A stretch of 64,000 bases of DNA from Mauremys mutica (Eukaryota; Chordata; Testudines; Geoemydidae), in the NCBI RefSeq assembly GCF_020497125.1, contig NC_059075.1, forward strand, positions 105,811,222 to 105,875,221, given 5' to 3'. Under the pieces are notes generated by a model. That model saw only the letters and a list, made by a program, of their open reading frames with translations. It was not told the DNA's origin and made no database searches. How positions within the stretch are numbered: position 1 is the stretch's first letter; each line of letters begins with the position of its first letter. This document shows, piece after piece, positions 10,515 to 23,693 of this stretch. Position numbers and translations under genes: made by a program.

Positions 10515-13500
10515 AATGCCTTCACCCTCACCTATTTTTTTCCCTAAAGGGATCATTTCAGGTTGTTTAGCAGATTGTATATAAAAAAACCCAAAAACAT
10601 GATTTCTGAAAGACAACACCCTAAACCTCTTATTGTTCTTCCATTGCAAACAATCCAGATTATCTGCAAAACTGCATCTGGTATTACAGGTCCTAACCCA
10701 CACAGTCTTCCTGGGAGGGGAAGGATGTAGCTACCAGGGTCACATGCCCCCAGACCTGGCTCCACCAAAGGTTGAGAATAACAGACACAGCTAGCCCCCC
10801 CCTAGGGCTGATGGCACTAGATACTGCTGAATATGTCCTTCCTGGGCATGCCTAGTCCTTCTAAACGGGCCACTCCCCCTCAAAATTACACTGAGTGCTC
10901 CCACCCAGATGGCATTCATAGTAGTTAATATCCATAGCACATTTAGTAATGAAGTAAATTATTTAAATCAGCCTACCAGGTTGCCCATCTGTAACAAATT
11001 CATGCACATCATGCATGCTGTACAGACAGCATGGTCAGCAGTTACACTACTCACAGACAGCACTCTGTGTGAAATGTTGAGCCTGGCTTACACCACTGTA
11101 AATCAGGAGTAATTCCACAAGTGAGGGGGCTATACTTGTGTGAGAAGAGTCAGGCCCTCATCAGGCTTTTTGCCCCAAAAGTATAGGCTTCTCCCACTTG
11201 AGGCTAAAGGAGAAACTCCACTAGCTGATACTAATGGTAAGAGCAGCAGCAGTAAAACCCAGTCAGAAAACAGCAGTGATAGACTAGCCATTACCTCATA
11301 TACTGTGGGTCTGATTCGCCTCCCACGCTGGTGGTCTGCTGTTATGACTCCATTGTTCTCACTGGAGTCTCTCCTGATTTATACCAGTGCAAGCAGAACA
11401 GAATCAAGCCCCATGTGTACATATATAAAATGTACTTTGATTATTCAAATCCTGTAAGCAAGAGATTTATTCTTAATAGGATCTGTTAATATTTACAGGT
11501 TTCAACGCAGGACATGTTGCTAAGGGCTGTCCTGTTTTTTTCCCCTTGGAAACCATATCAGATTAGAGCATATGATATTTCTAACAGCTGGAGCCTCAAG
11601 TTAGTTTTGCTTAAAAAAGTTAAAATAAAAATATTAAATGTGGTGTCAAATTACAGCTCTTAAAAAAAGCGAATGTAGACCCTTGGTGGGCAGAGGCAGT
11701 GAATATTAACTGGGATCACACCCACACATAATTAGCATTTGCCATCTTTCAATCAGAGCTCTGTTCAAAGCTTCTTTTGTCTTTGCACAAGGACCTTCCT
11801 TCCCTTTTCTGTTCAACAGCTCACAAAGAGTCCTTCTGATTATTGACCAACAATTAACTACAGTCTAATTTAAAAAAAAATACATCTCTCTTTGTTACCC
11901 TGTTTTTTTTCAGTGAAGATTTTGGAATACATAGAAGTAATTTGTGGGTGCGCTGAGCTTTGTTAACAGACAATAAATGGCTTTCAGCTGTGTTGCTTTT
12001 CCCACACCAGTCCCAGCTAGCAACCTCTCTTTTTAATTCTGAAAATGGAAACACACAGAAAAGCTCTATAATTCTATAGCTAAAATAAAGAGCTATAGCT
12101 TTGACTGTCCACAAATCAGCTTCATGGAGACAAAATAATGTTACTGAGATTTGTCAACAATACCGATGTAGATTTAGATGCACAGGGCTAAGTTCTACTC
12201 TTAGAAGAGGATAGCCCAAAATAAAATACTATTTATACCTTTATCCTTTTGGCAGACATACATTTAAGGGTATATTTAATGTAATCAAAAGTGTGGAATA
12301 ATTTTTTTAAAAAACAACCTTTTGTAATACAGTAGCCCATTCACGCAAATTAAAGACTGCAATTTAAGTGTCTTTTGTATTTGTTACTATTGTGATTTTG
12401 CTTGATGAAAAGGAAGTGTTTTATAAAAAACAAACTCTCCTTTTAAGCAGTGATACAGGATAAATTGCACCTGTTTCTAACTTCCTAGTGATTTATTTGC
12501 CTAGTGGTCAGTAGGCCTGAAAGCAGCTTTCTGCTGTTGGGAAGTAGTGGGTTTTGCACTTTAATGCACATGTGTGATAGGCCAGTCTCTCACCTTGCTG
12601 AGAAAATAGACCTTTTTGTTGGGGATATAAACTGGCTTACTAAATGCCTTATAACTCCCTGAAGCCACCTATAGAAGCACTAGTGAGTCACCATAAAAAA
12701 ATACCTTAACTCCAAAGATATTCTTTCATGAGCAAGGCAGGTTATGGGAACCAATCCTTAAAATCATCTGTAAGGTGTAAGCCCCAAGGGTATTGTCCAA
12801 AGAATGGATGTTTCTCTTCTTCCTGAGAATTCAGAAGTGAAATATTGTCCTTGAACTGCTCATACTACTCAAGAAGCAATGCTCAGCTACTACAGTGCTA
12901 GATACCAGAATAAGCTTTTATGGCCATCTCTCTATGAATCTATCAGCTCAGCTTTATCTTCTTAGTGCAAGACTGGGACTGCTGGTAAGTGCCTTTGTTT
13001 TCCTCAGGCCTCCTTGATTAATTAATTTATTTTCAGGAGCACCTGATTTCAACATGTCATCTCATTCCAAACACAGCAGATCACATTCTTATGTGTACAT
13101 GGCTGTCCCAGCTCATTGCTCCCACCTCAAAACACCACTACAGTCATTCCCTGTGAAGTTTTTGCATTATTTAAAGTGTATTATATTTTTAAGCATATGT
13201 AACTCATCTGCTATCTTGACATGTTGCTAGTGTGTTGGTGGGCTGTTACTTGCTTTGTCCAGGTGACAGTTTTGTATCAGTGGGAACTAGGACATCTTTC
13301 AATTATACTTCTCACCAGTACAACTATTCCTGTCATTCCATCCAGAATGCTCTATTTGCATGGACAGACATTTGAGGCAGTAACATCATCCTACTCCCAG
13401 TGGGAGCTTTACAGTTGACTTCAATAAGAGCTGAGTTAGGCCAATACTAACTGGTTTTGAAAATCCCATCCTTCACCTTGGTGCTTAAATAGAAGTTTCA

Positions 13501-14589
13501 GACAACCCACCCCACACTTTCTTCTTTAGTTGAGGCCCAGTCCTGAAACCTCTAGACCAATTTTTCCTGAGTGCCCTCAACTCCCACTGGCTGAGGAGCT
13601 CAGCCAATTGGGTGGGCCCTTTGCAGCAAAGGTAGGATCACTGGTATTAGTGACATCATCATGGAAATTGTAACAGCACTGCCTATCTGGTCTGGCTTTG
13701 TGCTAACCTCTACCTCCTTTTCTCCTCCCACACTCTGAATCACCCAACCTCCCAGTCTGATTTGGTTGCTGCAGTCACCTGCTACAATTACTGGGCCCTG
13801 TGACTATGTTACAAGAAAGAAAACTCCAAAATAAGCACAAAACAAGCTGGTCACAGCCCCTTCTTCCTCAGAGTCTCTCTTCTCAGCCCCATGCCACTCC
13901 TTGGTTCCTTGAACCACTCACTACTCTTTATCTATCAGCAACTCCCACTGCTTCCTCTGCGGAGTCTTTCTTTCCCCCATCACTCTTCACAGGCTTCTTT
14001 TATCTACACTCTGATTTAGCTACATGGCCTGCCTGTTATGTGATTTTGCTCAGTTTCTCCACCTGAGGAGGTAAGCTAAGTCTCCCACAGGTGAGGCTGA
14101 ACCTATTTCCCTTTCAAGGTCCAGTTACCCTGTGAGAGAAATGAACAATAAAGATCCACTGTTTATTTCTTGTAAAAGTACCATGGCCTGTTTCAGACTG
14201 CCAGAAGCAGGAAAAGTGAGATGCATCAGGGAAATACCAAGTCCTTTTGCTTAAGGCAAATGTAACATTGTCTTAAAGGCACCACCTTTCACCTCAGCAG
14301 ACACCAGCAGGCCTTACAAACTACATATATGTAGCACCACTAAAATGCAGCAGCCTCTGGATTACAGGGATGGCAACCAAAGGGCACACAGAACCAGCCT
14401 GGGATAAGAGAACTTCACCAATGAGTTTTGAGCAAACCCCAGCTCTTATGGAAGTGCCATAGGATCTTTAATGTCATGAAGAGAAGACCTAGGCCTAGAT
14501 CCTCCAGACCACCACGGAAAGCACAGCGAAGTTCAGGAGGGAGATACAAAAGTAACCATTTCTACGGCACCATATAAACACATAACAAC
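10515..14589. other. Non-coding stretch with short palindromic repeats
   Basis: No gene recognised. Short dispersed-repeat phrases occur at 11085-11130 (ACCACTGTAAATCAGGAGTA) and 11310-11410, where GGTCTGATTCGCC and CAGAATCAAGCCCC bracket a palindrome. The 13.8-14.2 kb segment has C/T-rich runs resembling the possible LTR fragments at 4845 and 51890. The rest is AT-rich and unremarkable. Confidence 0.4.
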
Positions 14590-14752
14590 AGGTATGTGAT
14601 TCCCAGCTCAGGGAGACATACTTATGCTAGCTCTCATTGAGCCAGCGTGCTCAAAACAGGCGATAGCTGCGGCAGTGCACTAGCTTGATGAGAGCTAGTG
14701 TGAACATGTCTCCTCAAGCTGGAAATCACACCCCCCAGCTTGAAACATACCC
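14590..14752. mobile_element. MITE-like palindrome related to the element at 1216
   Basis: GTGATTCCCAGCTCAGGGAG at the left mirrors CTCAAGCTGGAAATCACACC at the right, and GCTAGCTCTCATTGAGC mirrors GATGAGAGCTAGTGTGAAC inside. The same GTGATT-CCAGCT phrase is found in the 1216-1851 element. The duplicated target was not resolved. Confidence 0.6.
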
Positions 14753-15524
14753 ATACCGAGACATTCCCTGCTCTGAAGAGTTTACTATAATAACCGTCAA
14801 CTCCTAGAGTACCAATAGGATTTGATGGTATCCAGCACCTTGGAGGAGTTATCCAGCCTCCTGCAAGCTTGACACCTCCATCCTCACCGAGTCAAAATCC
14901 CAAATGACATCAGAGGATATTTTGCTTGAGTAAGAATGTCAGGATTTGGTCCCCCTCATTTGACCCATCTAGCATACATCCAGCTTCCGTAGGTAAGAGG
15001 CTTTTTTGTGCAAATGGGACAATGGTATTCAAACCCCAGCATAGACTTCACAAAGCAAAAACACTAGTTTGAAGGTCAGTCATCAACATACTGTATTTAT
15101 ATACCTATTGTCAAAACTGATGGAGCAGAAAAGAGCTTTAATAGAATATTTAGTCAGTTAATTAAATTTGGCGTGTTAATGGGTTTTTTTCTGTAACACC
15201 GTGGCACTGTTTCTATGAAAAGCAATGAAAAAAGGGTTCTATTTTAAAGTGCTAATAGCTTTCGTCTTTCAAAAAGAAACATATGTTTAATGAATAAATA
15301 TGTTATAAAAAGAGGCGTGCACGCGTGTGTTGGAGGGGGGTATTCTGTTTGTTCTCACTTAAAGAGCTCAATAATGGCAATTGCCAAAGACGTGTAGCCT
15401 CTATTGTCAGGCCAAAATAAAAATCATCTTGGTCATTCACTTCCAGGTGCAATTGCTATTTTTTAAAATAAATTCTCTGCTGCTAAAAATCTGAGTTGAA
15501 AATAAATTAAAACAAGGTATTTGG

Positions 15525-15905
15525 GACACTAGATAGTCACTTGCATATTGTGGAGACATATAAGAATCTGAACAGAATAGAATACAGTACCCAGGCACTT
15601 GGCTAGCACAGCAAGAGTTGCAGCATGTAGAAATTTGAATACAATAGAGTACAGTATACAGCCACTCAATATGGTGAGGGGTATGGTGCAAGAACCTGAA
15701 TAGAATACACTATATAGGACATACCACAGTGGTGGGCACCGTATAAGAACCTGAACAGAGTAGTATACTGCTCACTGGCACTCAAACACCACAGTGATGA
15801 GTGTAACACAAAAACATGAATAGGACAGAATACGGTATAGAGAGGTTTCAATACTACACTGAGTGGCATGATAGCAGAACTTGACTAGAATAGAATATGC
15901 CATGG
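15525..15905 (+). repeat. Degenerate tandem array, about six units of roughly 55-67 bp
   Basis: Each unit has the frame AAGAACCTGAATAGAATAG, then AATACAGTATA, then a cACTACAGTGGTGGGC-like phrase. Starts are visible near 15560, 15628, 15688, 15747, 15809 and 15872. Units differ by many substitutions and small indels, so it is an old minisatellite with no coding potential. Confidence 0.8.
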
Positions 15906-17062
15906 AACAAACACACCGCACAATAGATAAGCTTATCTATTTCCACATATGCAAATGTGACTGCAAAGGTATCATGGACTCGTTCATGAAATTAAGCTGC
16001 CACTTCCTGACTGCAGGAAATAAAAATGTGAAACCCTTAATGGTGCCTGCAAGGTTTCTTAGGAATTTTGATATTTTTTTCCTAAAATATCACATTTCCT
16101 GTGCAGCATTTGACAAAGACTGAAACAAAGTGGTACGCAGAATCAGATTCTGTAGCGTTTACTGACTTCCCCAGGGCTCTGTCTTTTCAAGGTTCTTCTA
16201 GTCCAGTATCAGGGTCACATTCTCTCCCAAAAGCCATGGGAATTTTGGATGGCTTACATGCCTGGTTGACCACTCAGTCAGAACCTTATCTGTCCTGGGA
16301 AAGGTGCACCAAGGCAGAGTTCTCCACCTGTTCTTCCGCTCAGTTACATGCCTTGCCTTACTGGGGTAAACTGTGGCTCAAAGGAGGAGATTGCTCTATC
16401 TTTGTGCTACGGGAGGAGCTCCCAAAGAGTGCATGCTGCAACGGGCAGTCTGTCATCCAGGAAGTTAATGTGGCGTATGTATTCCCCCTCCATACCCTGT
16501 CAGCTCCTCTGGGACAGATGGCTTTACCCTGCCCCTTTTGGGCAGCTTAGCACCACCGATGGCACTGGGCAGGCTCAGTGCCTGCACTCCCGCTCCAGAT
16601 TGTGGCTGGCCTCTGCTGTAAGTGGGGAAGGCTCCTTTCACCCACTTCTCAGCTTGTGCAGAACCAGACACATTCTGGCCTCCCACTGCTGACTGATATT
16701 TTTGATCAGCTTCTTCCCCATGAATGTATGTAGCAGATCCCGATTAGCAATAGTCACTGATCACGAGTGGGAGGAAGGAGATAAGAATCTGCACAAATAT
16801 AGAGCAGTCTCTGGCTTCCTCCTCCTCTTCTTCTACAGCTGTGATACAATGAGGAAAATGTTCCATCATTAAAACCTCTCGTTCTTGGGGAGGCCTTCCC
16901 CTCCCACCCTCCTCTCAATACAATTTTTATTAATGTATCTTCCCATTGAGATTTTATCCTTCCCTACGCTGTAAGGTGCTGAGATCTCAAGAGGGAAAAC
17001 ATGAAATCTCGAGCTGTCAATCTGTGAGAAAAGTGAAGAGAGATTACATTTCTCTGGGCTTA
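15906..17062. other. Non-coding stretch
   Basis: No supported gene. A moderately GC-rich block at 16200-16700 has overlapping open frames on both strands but no recognisable protein features. Confidence 0.4.
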
Positions 17063-17345
17063 GGCCTTGTCAACATGAGGAAAATGCACCAGTCTAACTA
17101 AAGGGGTGATTTGAAACCAATAGTTAAACTGGTGCAAAAGTCTGAGTAGACACTCTTATTTGGTTTAAAGCAGGCCCATTGCAGTTTAGCTTAAATTGCT
17201 TAAGAATAGATTTAAGCTAAACTGAAATAAACCACTCCAAAATGAGAATAAGAGGCTCCAACCAGGGCTTTGCACCAGTTTAACTAACTTGGTTTAAAAA
17301 TGATTTAAATTAAATTGGTGCAACTGTCCCATGTAGACAAGACCC
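17063..17345. mobile_element. Harbinger-like palindromic MITE
   Basis: GGCCTTGTCAACATGAGG at the left and CCATGTAGACAAGACCC at the right are inverted ends. Inside, TGCACCAGTCTAACT mirrors AGTTTAACT/TTGGTGCA phrases, and TAGCTTAAATTGCTTAAG mirrors itself near 17195, so the unit folds into one hairpin. The flank at the left is TTA; the right flank does not match. Confidence 0.65.
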
Positions 17346-18285
17346 GTGTCTTAAAAATGACTAATATATTTTTAAGTCTAGTTTGGTACACAGTTGTGTT
17401 CTTAGTTTCAGCATGTAATTAACCAGTTTGCCAGTCGATCAATAAATACATAACAGTGATGAATACTCACACAAATTAGGTATGCTACATTTTAGTGCCT
17501 GGTCTAATAACCAGAGAAGTCAATGGGGGTCTGCCCATTATTTTCGATGGGCTTTGGATCAGGTCTTTTAGTGTGTGCAGCTGCATGCCTGAAAGACAGT
17601 CCACTGGCTACTTATTCAAAGTCTACAATGTTCCTTCTACTAACATTTGGTGGTCACTGTTATGCTTTCACTAACCCGAGCACTACAAAAATGATGTGAT
17701 CTGGTAAAAGAGAAAGAACAGGGCATGTGTTAGGAAAAAGTGACTATGGCAACAATCATAGAAGCAAAAGAAAAAAATGAGACAGAGGAAAAAGACAAGA
17801 GAAGATGGAGAGGCTCAGGAAAAAAAAGGAGGAATGAGGAAAAGAGGATAAGCTTAGTGATACAGAGCAGAGGAAGGGAAGGAAGAGAGGGGAAAATAAT
17901 AGAAAAAAGACATTATAGAAGACAAGCATAGAGAGGAGGTATAACCAGAGCAGAAACTAAACACAGCAACAGACAATATCTCATATCACACAAAGCAAAC
18001 ATCAGCCAGAAGCCCAGCAAACAAGAACTTTCCTGCATCAAGCCTGATCTCAGAGCCTCAGTAAGAAGCCCTGCCTCCATCTCCTATGTCTATGTCTCTA
18101 GCAGCCCTTCACCTGAACACTTGTTCAAGGGAAGCTGGAGTTAACCCCTTGTATAGCAAGAACTAGATAGGGCAGTGTTATTCTCCATTCAATGCTTGTA
18201 TGCTTCACATGGGCAATTTGCATTAGAAATAATGGAATCAATTTCCCCTTTTTTCCCTGCATCCACCAATGGAAGTAAAAGATGT
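17346..18285. other. Non-coding stretch with a purine-rich tract
   Basis: 17740-17935 is almost entirely purine (AAAAATGAGACAGAGG-like, GGAAGAGAGGGG), giving a Lys/Glu/Arg-rich chance frame rather than a gene. A short palindromic phrase with TTCGATGGGCTTTGGATCAG lies at 17545-17565. Confidence 0.5.
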
Positions 18286-18512
18286 TGGGTAAAATTTTCC
18301 AAAGCCCCTAAATGACTTAGAAGACTAAGGGCTAATGGGATATAAGCCCCTACATAGCTTAGGTGCTTTTGAACATCCCACTAGGCGCATGCCTGAATCT
18401 TTAGGTGCCCAAATGCTTTTGAGAACCTGGCCATAAGTTCAATTTTCAAAAGTGACTTAGGCACTTAGAAGCCCTAAGTAACACTGAAGTCAACATGACA
18501 CAGGTGCCTAAG
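18286..18512. repeat. Short palindromic dispersed repeat ('ttttcaaaagtgcctaag' type)
   Basis: AAATTTTCCAAAGCCCCTAAATGACTT at the left and CAATTTTCAAAAGTGACTTAG near 18440 are the paired arms of a repeat whose other copies lie near 21062 and 28987. It is non-coding. Confidence 0.5.
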
Positions 18513-19359
18513 TAGAGCTGGGCAATATTTTTTCCCAGCAAATAGTATATTCACCGAAAAATGCACGTTTCAGTCAAACAAAGCTATTTGTGAATTTGGA
18601 TCAAATTCAGTGAATAGTTTCAGCCAAATAAAATGGGGAAAAAACAAAATTCTGAAAAAGTCAAAAATGTTTCCTTTTAACATTTTCAAAATGAAATATT
18701 TCGACTTTTCATTTTGAAATGACATTTTGTTTCTAAAATTAGCTATATTTGGGCTTGGAAAGATTCGTTTTTTATCTGTAAATGTCTGCAAGGGTTAATT
18801 TCACTGTCCACACACAAACAAAAAAAGATATTTCCATTGATAATAATCAAAATTTCCAGATAGGCAAAATAACAAAAATGCTGCTTGAGAACTCCTTAGA
18901 ATTTGATTTAAGGATCTTTACATTGTATATTTTGACGTGATGTTGACAATTTGTATTTTAAATGGTTAAACTTTTTAAATCTGAACTTTTACAGCCTTTA
19001 ATGAATTATCTGACCTTCCCTCTATTTGACCATCCCATAATTTCCAGCAACTGTGAAAATTTAAATGAATAAAAATAAATATTGATATCATACATGGAAA
19101 TTATAAAAAAGTTAAAACTTAATTCTGCCAAACCTAGTATATGTAATTTTTAAAAAATAGAAAAAGGGTAAAAAACCCACCCCCAAATGAAACAAAATGT
19201 TTCATTTGGACCAAAATCAATTTTTTTTCCAGTTTTTCATTTCACAAAAAAAAAAAAAACCCTGTCATTTCAGGTCTATCCGAAACAAACAAACAAACAA
19301 AAAATTCAGATTTTTCGGTTCAACCACCAAAAGAAAAATCAATTATTCACCCAGCTCTA
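18513..19359. mobile_element. AT-rich element with TAGAGCTGGG inverted ends
   Basis: TAGAGCTGGGCAATATT at the left mirrors AATTATTCACCCAGCTCTA at the right over 847 bp. The interior is AT-rich with self-complementary AAAATGAAATATTTCGAC / TCATTTTGAAATGACATT phrases. No 8-bp flank match could be seen, so superfamily assignment to hAT is only by end style. Confidence 0.6.
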
Positions 19360-19689
19360 CTCCTTCATGCCTGTCTTTTTTGAAAAAGGGACAAAGGCTT
19401 CTAAGTCACTTTGGCACTTTTGAAATATTTACTTGCTATATGTTTTCATTTTCTTCAGCGGCACATCTACGAATGGGGCACATTCATGCAGAATATGTAC
19501 TCTGTGTTGCCGTTGCTAGGCATGGAGCCTTTATTCACGTCATTTACAAGAAAGGGACAAGGGTCTCTTTGCACAATATCAACTCCTATGTACATGTAAG
19601 CCACCCAGAACTGGGGATGATACAAATTCTATCACATTCCCACATAGGTGGACCATGGTGCTATTAAAGAGGTGACACATCTAGGCCCA

Positions 19690-19900
19690 ATCATAGAATA
19701 TCAGGGCTGGAAGGGACCTTAGGCAGTCATCTAGTTCAACCCCCTGCTCAAAGCAGGACCTAATCCCCAACTAAATCATCCCAGCCAGGGCTTTGTCAAG
19801 CCTGACCTTAAAAACCTCTAAGGAAGGAGATTCCACCACCTCCCTAGGTAACCCAATCCAGTGCTTCACCACTCTCCTAGTGAAAAAGTTTTCACTAGAT
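19690..19900 (-). mobile_element. CR1 LINE 3' end
   Basis: TCATAGAATATCAGGGCTGG is the complement of the CR1 3' terminus. It is followed by AAGGGACCTTAGGCAGTCAT, CCCCCTGCTCAAAGCAGGAC, TCCAACTAAATCATCCC-like text and AGGAGATTCCACCACCTCCC, in the standard CR1 order. It is 5'-truncated, as usual for CR1. Confidence 0.9.
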
Positions 19901-19959
19901 ATGCCATGGCATGGTGTACCCCGATTTCTGGCTTGTGCTGTGTCCTGGATATCTTTTAT

Positions 19960-21462
19960 CTTTATGACTGACCTTTCTGAAGATAAAGCTTTGCACTGGG
20001 AGACCCGTGGAGAGCCAGGAGACAATGTCAAGGGTGCCTTATGAATGCCGAGAGAAACTTAGATGAGCTGGCCCCTGAAGAATCTCTGGAGAGCTGTGGC
20101 AGCCTGGATGCACAACAGAAAAGATTATTTTGCTGCATCTTTGCAGCCTTTCCCTGAGAGGCTGTCAAATATTGTTGGGTTTTTTGTTTTGTTTTATTTT
20201 TGAACATAGATCCTTTAGTCTTTACTGGCACCAATGAGAGTTTTGCCTGAGACATGACTACAAGATCAGGATTTTAAATACATTACCTCCTTCTGCTAAC
20301 ATCTAAAAAGTTCCCTGATAAGCAAGCATGTTTGCCTCAATTCCCTTTTTAGGATAAGGTTTGACCTCTTCATGTATCTTTAATTGTACTATTGATATTC
20401 TTCAGTTTATGTACAAAGAATGAAAATAAAAGGAATAACTGGTGCAATCAGTGAATGTGAACATATAAACCCAATGTGCTGCTCATCAGCCTTCCATGTC
20501 AGTTCATTATAGCAACCACCGTGCCGTAACCCCTCTCCCGTAGACACAAGACAGCGTTATCAAATAGACAAGAGACCACTTGCTCTTTTAATCAGTTTGA
20601 ATAAGCTTGTAAAATACACAGCAAAAAATGTTAATGATTCCACTGTTGTGATGGGAAATAAGACAGAGGCAGGGTAGGAAGCACCTGCAGGAAAGAAAAG
20701 GACCATCTTCAACAGGTATATTGGGAGGATTCGAATACAGAAACTGTTAGTTGCTGTTCGCCTTCTCGCACAGCAGCAAGTTCTTAGTGCAGCTTGGAAT
20801 CCGAAAGTGCAAAGACACCATTGGCAGTAAAATGCCAGCATTGCACAGAACAAGCCAAGTTCACCCCTTTTTCCAAAGGAATTATTATAGTAACTCTAGA
20901 GGGTTTTCTGAAATTGTCTGACCATAGGTCTCCTTCTCAGTGGCATGATGTGAAAAGCTGGAGTCTCTTCATTGTGATCTAAAAGAAAATTATTATTAAA
21001 GGAAAAAAAAGAAACCTGGATGGTTTGTCAGTAAAATGAATCCAATTCAGTGCAGAACACTGTGGCTGGCATTTTCAATGGTGTCTAAAGGAGTTAGGTT
21101 CCCAACTTCCATTGAATTTTAATGGGAGTTGGCACTCAGTTCCATTAGTCTCCTTTGGAAATCACAGCCAGTAGCACTATCTCTGGTATGTATGGTATGA
21201 TGATGTTAGACATCAAACAGAGACAATATTTAAGTGTAATACTTATATTGCCACTAATTAAGGGTTGGATAAACAATAAGAACACATAGGGGACATGTTC
21301 CTAAATTGGCATCAATGGAACTATGCCAGTCTACAATACCCAAGGATCAGGCCCATGAAGAATAAATATTTTATGGCAAGAAAACTAGAAATAAACTGAT
21401 TAATGCCTGGGATAAAGAAAGAGAAGAAAACTGAGTCAATTCCCTTATTATTTACTGTTCTC
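19960..21462. other. Non-coding stretch
   Basis: A foldback with GGCTGGCATTTTCAATGG / CCTTTGGAAATCACAGCC arms lies at 21062-21171. A CpG-containing open frame on the plus strand at about 20670-20832 has no recognised similarity (see rejected items). Confidence 0.4.
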
Positions 21463-21854
21463 TGAGGCCTGGTCTACACTAGGACTTTAATTCGAATTTA
21501 GCAGCATTAATTCGAATTAACTGCGCACCCGTCCACACCATGAAGCCATTTAATTCGACATAGAGGGCTCTTTAGTTTGAATTCTGTACTCCTCCCCGAC
21601 GAGGGGAGCAGCGCTAAATTCGACATGGCTATGTCGAATTAGGCTAGGTGTGGATGCAAATCGAACTTAGTAGCTCTGGAAGTATCCCACAGTGCACCAC
21701 TCTGTTGACGCTCTGGACAGCAGTCCAAGCTTGGATGCTCTGACCAGCCACACAGGAAACGACCCGGGAAAATTTGAATTCCTTTTCCTGTCTGGGCACT
21801 TTGAATCTCATGTCCTGGTTGGACATTGGGGCGAGCTCAGCAGCACAGGCAACG

Positions 21855-23693
21855 ATGCAGAGCTCTCCAGCAGAGGAGTCCAGGCAATCCCAGAATAGAA
21901 AGAGGTCCCCAGCATGGACTGACCGGGAAGTCTTGGATCTGATTGGTGTGTGGGGCGATCAGTCTGTGCTTTCGGAGCTGCGCTCCAACAAACGGAATGC
22001 GAAGACCTACGAGAAGGTCTCCAAAGCCATGACAGACAGAGGATACAGCCGGGATGCAATGCAGTGCCACGTGAAAGTCAAGGAGCTGAGACAAGGCTAC
22101 CATAAAATCAAAGCGGCAAACGGACGCTCCGGAGCCCAGCCCCAGACATGCCGCTTCTACGAGGCACTGCATGCCATTCTCGGTGGGTCTGCCACCACTG
22201 CCCCACCAGTGTGCGTGGACTCTGACGAAGGGATAGTGTCGACGGCCAGTTCCTCGTCGATGTTCGCAGATGGGGAAGATGAGGAAGGAGATGAGGAGGG
22301 GGAGGCAGTCGACAGCGCTTCCAACGCTGATTTCCCTGACAGCCAGGATCTCTTCATCACCCTCACTGAGATCCCCTACCAACCCTCCGCAGCCGTTACC
22401 ACGGACCCTGAATCAGGAGAAGGATCAGTGGGTAAGTGCTTTAAACATGTTAACATTTATTTCTTAAAAGAACAGGAAAACAGACTAGGTGAACAGAAGG
22501 TCTATATACAGGGGAATAGAACTGGCATCTTCCGCGGAGATCTCCAGGAAGCTCTCCTGGAGGTAGTTGAAAAGCCTATGGAGGAGGTTCCTGGGGAGAG
22601 CTGGCTTATTGGGTGCTCCGAGGTAGCACACTTTTCCGCGCCACACTCTCAGCTGGTACTCCGGGACCAGTGCCTTGACGAGCATCGCAGCATAGGGCTC
22701 TGGCTTGTGCTGGCTTTCATTCAGCATGCGCTCTCTCTCTCTCTGTGACACCCTCCTCAGGGTGATCTCGCGCGCAGACTCCTGCATGTAAGTAGAGTAA
22801 TTTGTGTACTATTAGTATTGGTAGTGCTTCACTGTTCCTTAGAACAACAAGAAGCGTCACTTTAGAGCCACATGCTGGAGGCTACAGAGTGGCAGCATAC
22901 AGGGATCTTTTCCAAGGGAAAACCGCGAGGGGGTGGAACAGGGGCAGAGTTTATGCTTTCAGGATTGCCTGCAGCAAGAGGACAGAGCTGGACATTGACT
23001 TTTAAGCAGCCAAAAGCCTTTGGCTTACCATGCCTGGCTGCTCCACGGATTCAGCTTTCCTGCCCCGCTTGTCTGGTCTGCAGTGCAATACCCCAGGCAA
23101 TGAAAGCGAATGCAGAGAAATCGAACTTTCCCTGAGTGAGTGCGCATGAGATAGGTGCCGTCCATGGTCTGGTTCACAGACAATGAGTAGACTATGTTTC
23201 ATTTTTGAGAAAATGTATCTTTGTAAGCAATTCACTCCCTTTTCCCCATCACACAGCTGCAACAGTATCCCGACCTGCTCAACCATGCCCCTCACAGAGG
23301 CTGGCGCAGATTAGGCAGAGTAAGAAAAGGACACGGGACGAGATGTTTGCTGAATTTATGGGCTGCTCCAGAGCAGAGGCGGACCAGCAGAGCCAGTGGA
23401 GGGAGAACCTCACACAGCAGCAGCGCTCACACAGCGAATGGGAGGACAGATGGCGTCAGGAGGACCAGCAGGCGACTCAAACGCTGCTTGGACTAATGAG
23501 GGAGCAAACGGACACGCTCAGGCGCCTTGTCGATGTTCTGCAGGACCGCAGGCAGGAGGACAGAGCCCCCCTGCACTGTGTCTGCAACCGCCCTCCCCCG
23601 CCACACACTCCAATACCCACCTCACCCAGAATAACAAGAAGGAGGGGCACCAAGGGCCGTGAAAACTGTCACTGCACCACAGCGGACTGCTAA
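21855..23693 (+). CDS. Harbinger Myb/SANT-like DNA-binding protein, two exons
   Basis: The coding parts are 21855-22431 and 23257-23693 (337 residues). Exon 1 ends at GTGG|GTAAGT and exon 2 begins after CACACAG. The junction is phase 1 and rebuilds an Ala codon, so the frame is continuous. Residues about 17-110 form a Myb/SANT-like (trihelix) domain, with conserved Trp21 and Trp33, the CHVKVKELRQGYHKIK helix at 71-86 and FYEALHAI at 101-108. An acidic stretch (DGEDEEGDEEGE) follows, then KKRTRDEMFAEFM and a Gln/Arg-rich, probably helical tail. In this superfamily the Myb-like partner binds subterminal sites and helps bring the transposase to the nucleus and the DNA. An ATG 81 nt upstream in frame is possible, but the 21855 start lies next to the conserved region. 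ATTAAA at 23757 may be the polyadenylation signal. Confidence 0.85.

Noticed and set aside
17740..17931. Lys/Glu/Arg-rich 63-residue frame
   Set aside because: A purine-rich tract; low complexity explains it.
19461..19600. Plus-strand exon-like segment (acceptor TTTTCTTCAG, donor ACAT|GTAAGC) open in two phases
   Set aside because: Two phases are open, the donor is weak, no partner exon on the plus strand was found, and there is no recognised similarity.
20670..20832. Plus-strand CpG-containing frame with RYIGRIRIQKLLVAVRLLAQ and a stop
   Set aside because: The sequence looks protein-like but is short, has no convincing upstream exon and no family match; I could not support it as a gene.
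22485..22787. Minus-strand 100-residue frame inside the Harbinger Myb-like gene
   Set aside because: It is antisense to the first exon's frame extension and intron of the Myb-like gene and shows no domain.
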